Counted from the stretch's first letter, positions 9,250 through 19,136 are shown. The stretch: DNA of 22,894 bases from Synechococcaceae cyanobacterium RL_1_2 (GCA_012033095.1 JAAUPO010000001.1:1-22894); one strand, 5' to 3'. Program-made: numbers and translations. The notes: generated by a model from the letters alone, not told the origin.

Positions 9250-10421
9250 GTCTGAATCTGCGTCGAATACTAAGCAGAGTAAACCCCGATCGCTTTCGGC
9301 GAATAAAATTTCTTTGGGGGGTAAACAAAGATGTTTGAGCTTCAAGCCTGGGTGTAGGGAGAGGGTTTGCTTATCAATTTTTTCGATTAATGAAAAGTCT
9401 CTAATTTGATGACAATGGGGGCAGGGTAATTTGGTTTCTGGATATCGGTTGATGGGTTGGTAAATGGTTTCTGGAGAATTATGACAACCGACTTGGGAGC
9501 AATGGATGTGGGTCAAAATAGGATTGCGTAGTTTAACCACGATGGCACCATAACCCCCTTGGCTTAACTCGTTGAAATAATCTTGTACTAGACGATCGCG
9601 TTGATAGGGTAAAGGGACGTTAATGGCGGTGGTTGGTTCGTGGTGGGGGCAATGGGGAGAGACCTTCATGGTCACTTTGAAACTATGCCAAGGTTGCAAG
9701 CTGACGAATATTTTTTCTCCGGGGCTAAGTAAACGGTCATCTTGATGGAGATAAAGTAACGCCTGTTCCACCGCGATCGCTCCGACTATACTAGCGAGGG
9801 GAGCCGTGGTGGGGACTGCGTTTGGGGGTAATTGGCGGGCAAAACCCTGGCAGGAAAACCGTTGTTCCCGTTTTGCCCACATCGAAGAAGAAATGGTGCA
9901 TTCATAACAACCGTGATCTAGGGAGGTGGGATCAAACCAACTGATTTCCCCTTGACTCACACCGATCCCCGTATTGATCCAGGGAATACCAGCAGCGTAA
10001 GCTAACTGATTCAAGATCCAGCGGGCATTAATGCTATCGAGACAGCCAATCATTAAATCATGGTCAGCGATCGTCCCTAAACCCACATCAAATTGTAAAT
10101 CCCCCGCGATCGCGTAATCTGCAAATCCGGATTAAGCTCTAATAATCTGCGTTTTGCCGCCTCAACTTTGCTTTGACCTTGATCTTCTTCCCGAAACAAC
10201 ACAGATCTAGTCAAATTAGATAAAGACACCTCATCAAAATCCACAATGGTTAGGTGACCAAATCCCATCAAAGCTAAATTTTTCAGCACTTCATTCCCGA
10301 TCGCCCCCACCCCAGCGACAAAAATCTTACTTACGGCAATCTTTTGCTGTACCCACCAGGGAATTAAATCATGGCGACTATAACGATGTTCCTGCTCAAT
10401 GACAAACCTTTGCTCATCCAT
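9223..10421 (-). CDS. E1-like (ThiF/MoeB-type) ubiquitin-activating enzyme with Zn-binding C-terminal extension, one frameshift
   Basis: The composite is 399 aa. Its N-terminal adenylation domain shows RYSRHDLIP, the nucleotide loop GVGAIG (37-42), DFDEVSLSNLTR (Asp61, Asp63, Asn69, Arg72), GQSKVEAA (Lys85) and the CLD aspartate (about Asp129), all hallmark positions of E1/MoeB/ThiF. A zinc site is formed by CYEC (about 172 and 175) with CPHH (about 258-261). RFSC (about Cys191), followed by VPTTAPLASIVGAIAVEQALLYL, carries the candidate thioester cysteine. A C-terminal region of about 130 aa has CSQVGC and CPHC, a further Zn-ribbon-like pair, not typical of MoeB. The frame breaks at 10105-10115; restoring one base gives ITAIAGDLQFDVGLG. 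With Ubl and E2 downstream on the same strand, it most likely activates that Ubl rather than MoaD or ThiS. Confidence 0.85.
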
Positions 10422-10624
10422 AATTGATTCCTCGCAACAATAACCCCTAATCCATGCCCATTATCGATCATTTAATTACTAGTGGGTCTTACCTTGAATA
10501 AGGATTAATTGAGGATAGTTCTTTGGCTCTATGGCATAATTTCAACCACAATTGTGCCAACCATAACCCCTAATACTTAAGACCAGGGGGGAATTGCTCT
10601 TAAATTTTAAATTGGGGTGCGGTA

Positions 10625-10698
10625 TGGACGTAACTGGATTCGAACCAGTGACCCCATCGATGTCAACGATGTACTCTAACCAACTGAGCTATACGTCC
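10625..10698 (-). tRNA. trnV-GAC: tRNA-Val (anticodon GAC)
   Basis: On the minus strand the sequence folds into a full cloverleaf. The acceptor GGACGTA pairs with TACGTCC. The D arm is GCTC-AGTTGGTTAGA-GTAC-like. The anticodon stem CATCG/CGATG encloses loop TTGACAT with anticodon GAC. The T arm is ACTGG-TTCGAAT-CCAGT, and the discriminator is A. CCA is not encoded. It reads valine codons GUC and GUU. It lies about 200 bp upstream of the E1-like gene on the same strand. Confidence 0.95.
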
Positions 10699-10944
10699 TT
10701 TTCTAGATTAGTGATGCTATCACAAATTAAGAAGCCAATCAATAACCTAAATTTGAATCACCATGGGGGGGATTGCTTAATTTAGCCATCAACTAAAAAG
10801 TTGACGGGTCTTAAAGACAGCATTTCCATCGTATCGATCAAAGTTGTACCCTAAAATCTGATAACTTGATAATTTTAACTTGATAATTTGATTTTCCATT
10901 GCCGTAACACCAATATGGGGATGCCATGGCATTGTTTACCCCCT

Positions 10945-11214
10945 TCAATTTTCCTGCTCATCCTTCGGTAACATTCGGCAGCTAATTTCTAGCTCCTCCC
11001 AGAGGTTCCTAATTTTGATGTAGGCTTCTGTGGAACTGATTTTACCGGCAGTTTCGAGATTACAGATATAACTAACTTTTTGGGCAAATTCTTGGAGGTT
11101 AGCATTAAATACTAGGTTTTCTGGGGAAAACTTACCTCGATAGGAAGCCCGAGGAAATAGAAAGCTATCGGCGGAAGATTGATCACTCATGGTAGGGGGA
11201 ATTTGCTGTAACAT
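10945..11214 (-). CDS. DUF7219-like small cyanobacterial protein
   Basis: A small soluble protein of 89 aa (or 81 aa if the internal Met at 11190, MSDQSSADS, is the start). The block FLFPRASYRGKFSPENLVFNANLQ followed by EFAQKVSYICNLETAGKIS matches, from memory, a widespread cyanobacterial family now called DUF7219, which has no known function. The C-terminal half is helical and acidic (AYIKIRNLWEELE). No catalytic motif or membrane segment. It is divergently arranged with purC, with 160 bp between the starts. The frame is clean. Confidence 0.82.
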   Translation of the reverse strand: MLQQIPPTMSDQSSADSFLFPRASYRGKFSPENLVFNANLQEFAQKVSYICNLETAGKISSTEAYIKIRNLWEELEISCRMLPKDEQEN

Positions 11215-11374
11215 AACTAGCCTCTCTCAAGATTTAATAAAGAAAAATCTAAGGTAGAAGAATTTCCGACTACGCTGAAGCTGATAGATTCAGGATAGTC
11301 TATTTGAAACCGAGGATGATTCCTTAAACTCCTCTTAACCTTAACTAAATCTTAACTTAAACAAAGTTTGAAAT

Positions 11375-12109
11375 ATGTCACTAGGAAACAAACTTTACGA
11401 AGGTAAAGCGAAGATTATTTATACGACCGACGATCCGAATATTGTTCTGACCTATTATAAGGATGATGCAACGGCCTTTAATGGTCAAAAAAAAGGCGCG
11501 ATCGCGGGTAAAGGAGTGATGAATTGCACGATCGCGGCGAACCTATTCAAGTGGTTAATGAAAAATCATATTGCCACCCATTTTATTGATCAACCCGAAC
11601 CCCCATCAAATGGTGGTCAAAAAAGTAGAGATTATTCCTTTAGAAGTAGTTGTTAGAAATATTGCCGCCGGGAGTCTTTGCCGTCAAACGGGATTACCCC
11701 AGGGGCAAATCTTACCCAAGCCCTTGGTGGATTTTTATTATAAAGACGATAGCCTAGGGGATCCTTTATTAACAACGGATCGTATTTTTTGCTAGATTTA
11801 GCGACCCCAGAGCAACTACAGGAAATTATTGATGTCACCCTCAAAATCAATGGCTTACTACAAGAGTTCTTCGATCGCTGTGCCATTACCCTGGTAGATT
11901 TCAAATTAGAGTTTGGACGGGATAGGGAAGGGAAATTACTTCTCGCCGATGAAATTAGCCCCGATACTTGCCGGCTATGGGATCAAACCGCCACCGATGA
12001 TGACACTAAAGTGATGGACAAGGATCGTTTTCGTCAGGATTTAGGCAACGTAGAATCGGCCTATGAACAGGTACAGTCTAGAATTTTAGCTGCGATGGCA
12101 AAACTTTGA
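11375..12109 (+). CDS. purC: SAICAR synthetase (two frameshifts)
   Basis: Phosphoribosylaminoimidazole-succinocarboxamide synthase of de novo purine synthesis, which ligates aspartate to CAIR with ATP. Visible are [30 protein letters not shown] at the N-terminus, [36 protein letters not shown] and, near the C-terminus, [15 protein letters not shown], all diagnostic of PurC. Two single-base indels split it: an extra C at 11594-11596 (restoring [14 protein letters not shown]) and a missing T in the T6 run 11785-11790 (restoring [16 protein letters not shown]). The corrected product is about 245 aa, normal for the family. Both errors are in homopolymers and purC is a core gene, so I treat it as functional in the organism. 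Confidence 0.93.
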
Positions 12110-12268
12110 CCTTAACTAGGGAGTGTCATCAATTAGCATTAAAACGTTGATCATGAGACAGGTTCAGAAAGTATAGTTTTAAACTGAAATCCTTAGCTAA
12201 GAAGAGTTTCAGGTTTAAATGATGACAGGCCCTAAATTGTTGTGGTCTTTGCCGCGATCGTTGATAAC

Positions 12269-12429
12269 ATGGCTACGGCCCAACTTCTGTCCCCCCGCAA
12301 AAATAAATCTGTACAGCCTGAAGATTGGTTGAACTTCGATCGCTATCCCATAGCTATATCACTGATCCCAACAACCCAAGGAATCTAGTTGCCGTTGGAT
12401 TCTGGTTAGAATTCCCCTTAAAACTCTGA
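12269..12429 (+). CDS. Possible small protein of about 53 aa, one frameshift
   Basis: Two overlapping frames read like one short protein. From ATG 12269 the frame gives MATAQLLSPRKNKSVQ, then PEDWLNFDRYPIA. After a one-base loss between about 12345 and 12362 the next frame gives SYITDPNNPRNLVAV and GFWLEFPLKL to a TGA at 12427-12429. The residue content (Trp, Pro, Asp-Asn turns) is more protein-like than the surrounding spacer, and the indel fits the error pattern of the window. I do not recognise the family. No Shine-Dalgarno is visible, and it could be the remnant of a larger gene. Confidence 0.4.
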
Positions 12430-12608
12430 AGTCCTAATTTGATCGTTAACTAAATCAAAACGTCTCCAAGGTCTGGACTGTTGAATTATTAAAATTTGTA
12501 ATTAAGCGTCAAGACCCGGAGCCAAACTTGCAATGATTAGGCATATATACACAAATTTAAGCCCTTAAGTTATGTTGACTAAAATCCTTGGGGGGAAAAA
12601 TTAAACCT

Positions 12609-13453
12609 ATGATTAAAAACATTTTATATAGTGAATCTGGTGGCGGCAATTCCAGAGAAATGATGAAGGTTCTTTTAGATTTACCCCTCATCAAGCAAGC
12701 CCAATTGACCATGCTCCACGTTGTGCCGAATCAGATTATTGAAGGGGATCAATCCCAAAGGTAATCGATGGGGAACAAATTATCAGCGATGCGGTAGCTG
12801 AATTAAAATTAGAACCTTCTCAAGTAACCACAATGCTAAGGGAAGGAGAACCGAAAGACATCGTGCTCAGTGTGGCCAATGATGTGGATGCGGATCTAAT
12901 TGTCATGGGTTCTAGGGGTCTGAAGCGATTAGAAGCAATCCTTGGTAATTCGGTCAGTCAATATGTATTTCAATTAACCGATCGCCCCATGTTATTGGTT
13001 AAGGATGATAATTATGTGCGCCGATTTAAAAAAGTGATGGTGGCAGTAGATAAATCCCCCGCCGCTGAATATGCTTTTGACTTGACCTTAGATCTGCTGC
13101 GGGGTTATCCGGGGGTAGAGCTACTACTCGTGCGGGTTAACCCCGATTTAGATGATGATTATTTCCCCACCCGGACGGAAATGGAAAGTAATCCGATTGT
13201 GCAGCCCTTTTTTAAACGGGCCAAAATTATGGACATTCCCACCCAATGTCTGGTGACCGGTGGGAAACCCCGTCGTCGTCTGTGTGAACTAGCCGAGGAA
13301 AAAAATGCGGATCTGTTGGTGTTGGGTTCCCCCGATCGCCGTCCCTCGATCGCGAAAACCTTACCTGACCTCGATCGTCTCTTAGGCACATCCCTGTCTG
13401 ACTACATTCGAGTCAATGCCCCCTGTCCTGTCCTGTTAGCCCGCAGCAAATAA
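12609..13453 (+). CDS. Tandem universal stress protein (two Usp domains), one frameshift
   Basis: A cytosolic UspA-superfamily protein of about 282 aa with two domains. Domain 1 starts MIKNILYSESGG, continues through LTMLHVVPNQII and ends with the ATP-loop signature GSRGLKRLEAILGNSVSQYV. Domain 2 starts FKKVMVAVDKSPAAEYAFDL and ends with a degenerate form, GSPDRRPS...LLGTSLSDYI...PVLLAR. The second loop lacks the canonical GxxG, so only domain 1 is likely to bind ATP. A one-base deletion at the AAA of 12757-12759 breaks the frame; restoring it gives GDQSQKVIDGEQIISDAV. ATG 12609 gives a standard Usp N-terminus. Neighbours give no functional hint. Confidence 0.88.
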
Positions 13454-13492
13454 ACACAATTAACCTATCGCAAAAGGATTTGAGTTGTGGCC

Positions 13493-13627
13493 TAAGAGGC
13501 TGTTTATAAAATCAATTGAATTGGCATTTTGCCCCCTAAATCCCCCAACTTTGGGGGACTGTTAATGATTTTTCAGAAATTTCTCCCCCAGCATTGGGGG
13601 CAGGGGGGCTTTACACATTAGCTCTTA
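13493..13627 (+). mobile_element. MITE-like palindromic element family B, full copy
   Basis: The ends TAAGAGGCTGTTTATAAA and TTTACACATTAGCTCTTA form an imperfect inverted repeat with outermost TAAGAG/CTCTTA perfect. The interior holds GCCCCCTAAATCCCCCAA and CCCCCAGCATTGGGGG. It is 135 bp without an ORF. Related pieces are at 82-157 and 8987-9100. Confidence 0.65.
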
Positions 13628-13813
13628 GGAATAAGAAATTAATAACATCTAAAACTTAAATCCCCATTAGGTTACCTTCACTCGCAGGAGACCCCACAAA
13701 TCGCTAAGTTATAGTCTTTTTAAATAATTAGGGGAAACAAATAGATCTGAAAACATTCCATTGAGAGGAACAGCCACCCCATACTAAATTAAATTGACTA
13801 TATTTAATTCACG

Positions 13814-13881
13814 ATCCTTAATATCAGCAACAATTGAGATCAAGATTATTTTCCCATACCAAACAAAACGGTTTTGGGATG
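13814..13881 (-). repeat. Dispersed repeat family D, copy 2
   Basis: Inverted copy of 8926-8986, with the shared words TAATATCAGCAACAATTG, ATTATTTTCCCAT and AACAAAACGGTTTTGGGAT. It ends about 35 bp from the stop of the hybrid kinase gene. Confidence 0.65.
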
Positions 13882-13916
13882 AGAGGATCATCCCCACCGA
13901 GAATATTATGGCCCCA

Positions 13917-16900
13917 CTAACTTGCTTGAAATTCTTGGGCTAACCTCTGCACCTGCGCTAATTGTTCAAAAATGTTTGTCATGATTTTGTCCATGCCCAC
14001 AGTGGTTTTTTGTTGGGCTAACTTTTCAATGTCATGGCACAGATGGGGAATTATTTCCACCGCCGCCGAAGAAGAGGCCCCTTTGAGGCGGTGGGCGTGG
14101 TTATAAATATGTTCGTAATCTTCTGCTTCGATCGCGGCGTGTAATTCCTGGGCATAGAGGGGGGCATCCTCTTGGTAAATGAGTAGCATCTGTTTCCAGA
14201 GGCCTTGGTCGCTACCCCAAAATTTTTCTAAACGCTCAAAATTAATCCATGGGCCATCCGCCACAGCCAGGGGAGGCTCTCCCTGTCCCTGGAGTTGAAT
14301 TTTTTTGAGCATATAGCGATCGAGTACCTTTTCCAAGGCCTTCATCGAGATTGGTTTAGAAATATATTCATCCATCCCCACCGCTAAACATTTCTGTTGT
14401 TCCCCCACGATCGCACTGGCAGTAAGGGCAATAATAGGGATATGTTGCCGGTCTGCTTCGCGATCGCGAATAATCTCTGTAGTTTGATAGCCGTCTAGTA
14501 TCGGCATTAAACAATCCATCAAAATCAGATCAAAATGTTCTTGTTCCAGGGCAGATAGGGCCAATTCTCCATTAGACACGCAGGTAATAGCCGAATAACC
14601 AATGGTTTGTAATTGATTGATAATTACTTTCTGATTGATCCGGGTATCCTCCGCGATGAGAATTTTAAACTTGGATCGATCCTGGTGTAGATCCATGGTC
14701 GCGTTGACTCCAGGGTTGTCCAGATTCAACTGGGCCATTAACTCGTCTAGGATATGGTTACCCGTGAAAGGACAAACCACCCCCTGAAGATTATTTTGGG
14801 CTAACCAAGGCTGAAGTCGCTTCAACTCCTCGGCTGTCAACATAATCGCGATCGTGGCGTTGGGCATCTTTTCCCGTAGGGTTTCGATGTGGCCATAAAA
14901 GTTTGGCACCTCATGATGGTAAGGGACGACGATCAAATCATAATGATGGTCGTGGCCAGCTTGGAGTTGCTCCATTACTAAGCCCAGGGTTTGGACTTGG
15001 GTAACGTTAGCCTGCCAATAGTTCAATCGATGCCACAGCTTGCGTCTTGATTCCTGATTTTCATATTCATGAACAATCAGGGCATTCATTTGGCTAAGAT
15101 CTAGAACGGGCAAATTATCCCCAGAAAAATTCTGATCCGCAATTTCCCAAGGGACTTCTAACCAAAAGGTTGAACCTTGGCCATAGGCACTTTCTAAGCC
15201 GATGGTTCCCCCCATTAATTCCACTAACTGCTTAGAAATAGCCAAACCAAGACCGGTACCACCATAGTTACGGGTACTGGAGTCATCGATCTGGGAAAAG
15301 GAACGAAACAGTTTAGATTGGTGTTGGGGTTTAATGCCTAAACCAGTGTCAATCACGGAAAAACGAATTAAGGCCTCCGTTTCCTGGGACGCTTGAAGTG
15401 ATAGCGCAATCTGAACTCCTCCCTTATCAGTGAATTTAAGACTATTACCGGCTAAATTAGTGAGAATTTGCCGAAGTCGGTTCACATCCCCCAGCAGGTA
15501 GGTGGGGATGTCTGTGGGAATATCCACGGTTAGAGAAATACCTTTAGCTTCAGCTTGGGGGGTTAATAACCTCACTACGGATTGAACGCATTCGACTAAA
15601 TTAAAGGGTTGATGCTCTAAATAGGTTTCCTTGGCTTCTAGTTTGGAGAAATCTAAAATATCATTAATGATCACTAATAAATGTTGACCACTTTGGGATA
15701 TCACCCTTAATAGCTCTTTTTGTTGTTCATCCCTGATTTGATTGAACAGGAGTTCCGCCATGCCTAAAATGCCATTCATGGGGGTACGGATCTCATGGCT
15801 CATGTTGGCTAAAAATCGAGCTTTAATTTGGGCATTCTCGATCGCGGATTCCCGTGCTTTGACCAACTCATTAATATTTTGGGAAACGATCACAATCCCA
15901 CCAATGGTTTTTCTGGGGTGTACCAAGGTTGTACCCCCCAACGAATATAGATCTTATTGTCTGGATCAAGATCAAAGGCTTCCTCTGGGGAGGAGACAAT
16001 TTCCCCGCGCAGGGCTTGACTATTATAATCTCGCCATTTTTTTGGTAGTTGCGGAAATACATCATAGTGGCACTTCCCGAGGAGTTCGTCCTGGTCTGGG
16101 CAATATTGTTGTTTCCATTGGTCGCTGTAGGCCAAATACCTCATTTTGTGATCAAATAGCGCAATATCCACCGGTAAATGTTGCAAAATATTGTAGAGTT
16201 GATCCTTTTCCCGCCGTAGGGCATATTCCATCTCCTTGGTGGCGGTAATATTCATCATTACCCCATCAACAAATAGTACTTCTCCGTCATCATCAAAAAT
16301 GCCCGCTCCTCGATTATTAACCCAATTAATGGTGCCATCTTGATGAATCACTCGGTACTCCAAATCGAAGGAAGTTTCGTACTCGATCGCCTGGTTGATG
16401 GCCTGCAAAATCTCAGCTCGATCGATGGGATGAACCACTGAATCAATGAGGCTATTTTTTGCCCTCAATAAATCTTTGGCAGGAATAACCACTGAGTTCT
16501 TCAATGGCTTCAGAGACAAACTCCACCGATAAATGTTCATCCGCCCGACAACGGTACACGACCCCCGGCAGATTATCCACTAGCGATCGAAACCGTTTTT
16601 GACTATTAAGAATGACCTCCTTTTGCTGTTCGATTTGCTCAAATTTTGGGGTTAGCCGGTAATTGGCATATTCCAACGCTTCTGTTCGTTCAGCAATTTT
16701 GAGCTCTAATAATTGATTAGCTTCCTCCAACTCCTTATAAATAGATTGCCTTTCCAGTTCCACCGCGGCTCTTCGGGCAAATACTCGAATGAGGGCGTAG
16801 CTATATTCCAAATTATTATTGACGTTGGTAGTGGCATAACGAATCCCTAAATAGCCAATAACCTTATTTTGACTACTGATCAGATCCACCACAAACTCAT

Positions 16901-17530
16901 CCATTTCTCCCCCCCGTAACTACCCCATAGGAAGCAATAATGGGATTTTCTTTGTGATCCAAGGAATCTGTATTACTAGTGATAAAACATTGTTCAATCT
17001 CAAGGGCTTCGGCTAGGGTTTGCACTAAAGTATCAAAAAACTTTGGCCCGTCGTACTCGAAACACTAGCAACAATGGTTTTTAATACGGATTCCGCCTTT
17101 TTTCGTTCTTCAATTTCCGTGGCTAAGGTTTCGTTTAAGCTAGCCAATACTTTGGGATTTTTTAGACTGAGAAACTTAGGAATTAACGTAATTAATTGCA
17201 GGGCTGTATAGGCGGAAATAATGGCCGTAATGGATTGTTCGATGCCCTCTAACCAGTAAGCTGGATGCCATAAAACCCAGATATTAAAAACATGACCAAT
17301 GCCACAGGCAAGAATGAACAAGCTAAATAAAATTAAAACAAGGTTAATTTCTCGATCGGTGTTGGCTTGTCTCGCAAAAAAAGTAGCGTTGCGGGGATGG
17401 AAAAGTACGCGATCGCAATAATGAGATCGCTGCTAACGTGGAGCCAAATTAGGGGACTTTGCCAAAGGTAACAACTGCCGTGGGGCATATACTGGCTCGG
17501 AGAAAATACATCCTGCAGGATTTCCAGCAT
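13917..17530 (-). CDS. Ethylene-receptor-like hybrid histidine kinase (EBD-GAF-PAS-PAS-HisKA-HATPase-REC-REC-HPt), five frameshifts
   Basis: The composite is about 1,204 aa. The N-terminal three-helix membrane domain matches the plant ETR1 sensor: SDLIIAIAYFSIP (Asp35), LACGIGHVFNIW (Cys76 and His80, the Cu(I) ligand pair) and TALQLITLIPKFLSLK. A GAF domain, a coiled coil (about 300-350) and two PAS domains (LVDNLPGVVYR and HLPVDIALFD regions) follow. HisKA is NMSHEIRTPMNG (about His579); HATPase has N-box NLAGNSLKF, DTGLGI and GGTGLGLA. A pseudo-receiver lacking the Asp (DLIVVPYH) precedes a true receiver (LILMDCLMP, about Asp1006; KP lysine about 1059), and an HPt ends the chain (HRLKG, about His1147). 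Breaks are at 17335-17338, 17035-17040, 16909-16915, about 16484, and 15908-15912, almost all homopolymers. The start at 17530 precedes the receptor domain directly. Synechocystis SynEtr1 is the known relative; ligand binding here is inferred. Confidence 0.87.
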
Positions 17531-18178
17531 CGGTTTAAGGGAAGTAAGGTTATGGATATAGGGATAAATAAGGCCACAAAGATATGGTAAGAAATGGGGA
17601 AAAACTCCTGTTGTCAGGCTAGATAAATTGATAGGAACTATATTTGCTATGTGCCGTGTTTTGTTTTTTAGATTGTTTTAAGGCCCAGGATCAAAAAAAA
17701 TCTAGGCTTTATGGCATTAAGCATTAAACAGTTGAAGGATCAACATTTAGGGACTGTGTGAAAAGTCTCCCTATCCACCTAAATGGGGGAGATTGATCGT
17801 AAAAGTTAAGCAAATTTGGGGCTTTAGATGGCCAAGTGGTAACTGTTTATACTGCTCAAACATCCTCTTAGAACTAAAACTTAAATATCGATCAATGTAG
17901 AGATGAGCCCCAAATATCATGGGTCCGACGGTTGTTCCATCAGTCCTATGGTCTGGGTGTCCCCATAGTCCCATTATCTTTTTTAGCATTGCTAAAAATC
18001 AACATCAACTGATATTTTTGATAGTGGATAACTTTGGAGATAAATTTTATTAATGAATTTCTTTAGTAAAATTTATTAATGAGTTTATTTTAACAATATT
18101 TCGTAAAAGCCTTGGGCCCGAGACCTTGTGATTTAATAATCAAAATCTTGATCTTTCTATCTAGTTTTGGTTGTTGCT
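17531..18178. other. Divergent spacer between the receptor kinase and purU
   Basis: About 650 bp that should hold both promoters. A possible decayed family A element spans about 17752-17870, with GTGTGAAAAG at one end and CTCAAACATCCTCTTAG at the other. The 18043-18078 stretch contains a direct repeat of AAATTTTATTAATGA. No gene is supported. Confidence 0.45.
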
Positions 18179-19042
18179 ATGGCCGCTCCCCACTTAACAG
18201 CAATTCTTCTGATTAATTGCCCCGATCGCGTAGGCTTGGTCTCGCGCATTTCCCATTTTATTTTTGAGCGGGGGGGCAATATTCTAGATATGGATCAACA
18301 TGTCGATCGCGATGAACAATTATTTTCCATGCGGGTGGCCTGGGATATGGGGAACTTTTCCATTACAGCGGAGGAGTTGCCGGCGGCTTTTGAACCGTTG
18401 GCTAGGGAATTTAAAGCGACCTGGCAAATTCACTTTTCCTGCGATCGCTTACGGGTGGCGATGTTTGTTTCCAAAACTGACCATTGTCTCCAGGAAATTC
18501 TATGGCGACATAGTTTAGGGGAATTCGCGATCGATATTCCCTTAATCATTTCTAACCATCCTCAAAACCAGGCAGTGGCAGAACATTATGGTATTCCTTA
18601 CTATATTTTTCCCATCACTAAAGCTAATAAGCTAGAACAAGAACAACGGGAATTAGCCTTAATCCAGGAACATCGAATTGATACGATCGTGTTAGCTCGA
18701 TATATGCAAATTTTAAGTCCCCAAATCATTGCCCAATATCCCCACCGTATTATTAATATTCACCATTCTTTTTTGCCGGCGTTCATTGGGGGGAATCCCT
18801 ATAAACAGGCCTACAACCGAGGGGTGAAATTAATTGGAGCCACCAGCCATTATGTGACGGAGGAACTAGATGCCGGACCAATTATTGAACAGGAAATTAT
18901 TCGTATTTCCCATCGGGATTCTGTGGAGGATCTGATTAGAAAAGGTCGGGATTTGGAGCGGTTAGTTTTTGCTAGGGCGATCGGTTACCACAGCGAACAT
19001 CGGGTGTTAGTCAATGGAAAAAAAACAATTGTGTTTATTTAA
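18179..19042 (+). CDS. purU: Formyltetrahydrofolate deformylase
   Basis: Hydrolyses 10-formyltetrahydrofolate to tetrahydrofolate and formate, balancing one-carbon pools in the cytosol. An N-terminal ACT regulatory domain (LTAILLINCPDRVGLVSRIS through about residue 80) is followed by a formyltransferase-fold domain with IVLARYMQILSP, INIHHSFLPAF (Asn193, His195 region), GGNPYKQAYNRGVKLIGATSHYV and ELDAGPIIEQ (catalytic Asp231). The HHSFLPAF and GANPY-like context separate it from PurN. I chose ATG 18179 (MAAPHLTA, 287 aa); a TTG four codons upstream is also in frame but unnecessary. The frame is clean. Repeats E and C lie immediately downstream. Confidence 0.95.
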   Translation: MAAPHLTAILLINCPDRVGLVSRISHFIFERGGNILDMDQHVDRDEQLFSMRVAWDMGNFSITAEELPAAFEPLAREFKATWQIHFSCDRLRVAMFVSKTDHCLQEILWRHSLGEFAIDIPLIISNHPQNQAVAEHYGIPYYIFPITKANKLEQEQRELALIQEHRIDTIVLARYMQILSPQIIAQYPHRIINIHHSFLPAFIGGNPYKQAYNRGVKLIGATSHYVTEELDAGPIIEQEIIRISHRDSVEDLIRKGRDLERLVFARAIGYHSEHRVLVNGKKTIVFI

Positions 19043-19060
19043 TTGTTGATTAAATCTTGA

Positions 19061-19132
19061 CTAACTATTAGGACAAAAAGCTTGCAATGTTTTCCCTGTA
19101 AGGATTTAGGCTAATAAGCTTAAAAGCCTTAT
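19061..19132 (+). repeat. Dispersed repeat family E, copy 2
   Basis: Starts CTAACTATTAGGACAAAAAG and ends in AAAAGCCTT, matching 6-76 in reverse orientation. The leading 18 bases also recur, with one change, at 300-317. Confidence 0.7.
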
Positions 19133-19136
19133 CTAC

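Larger units (their letters stand above)
13454..13916. other. Repeat-bearing spacer between converging genes
   Basis: No gene was found. Family B element 13493-13627 and repeat D copy 13814-13881 account for much of it. The section 13628-13813 is AT-rich and unassigned. Confidence 0.5.

Noticed and set aside
10594..10785. 63-aa plus-strand reading frame
   Set aside because: It is the antisense of tRNA-Val; the translated text MDVTGFEPVTPSMS is a well-known artefact of tRNA genes.
11375..12109. Programmed frameshifting in purC and argS
   Set aside because: Several unrelated genes show the same kind of homopolymer indel, without stimulatory structures that I can see; sequencing error explains all at once.
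17839..17852. GTA-N8-TAC, an NtcA-type site
   Set aside because: It is over 300 bp from both flanking starts, with no properly placed -10 box; expected by chance in this much AT-rich spacer.
17771..17989. 72-aa minus-strand reading frame in the purU/receptor-kinase spacer
   Set aside because: No recognisable domain, it overlaps repeat-like CACCTAAATGGGGGAG sequence, and there is no ribosome binding site; more likely chance.
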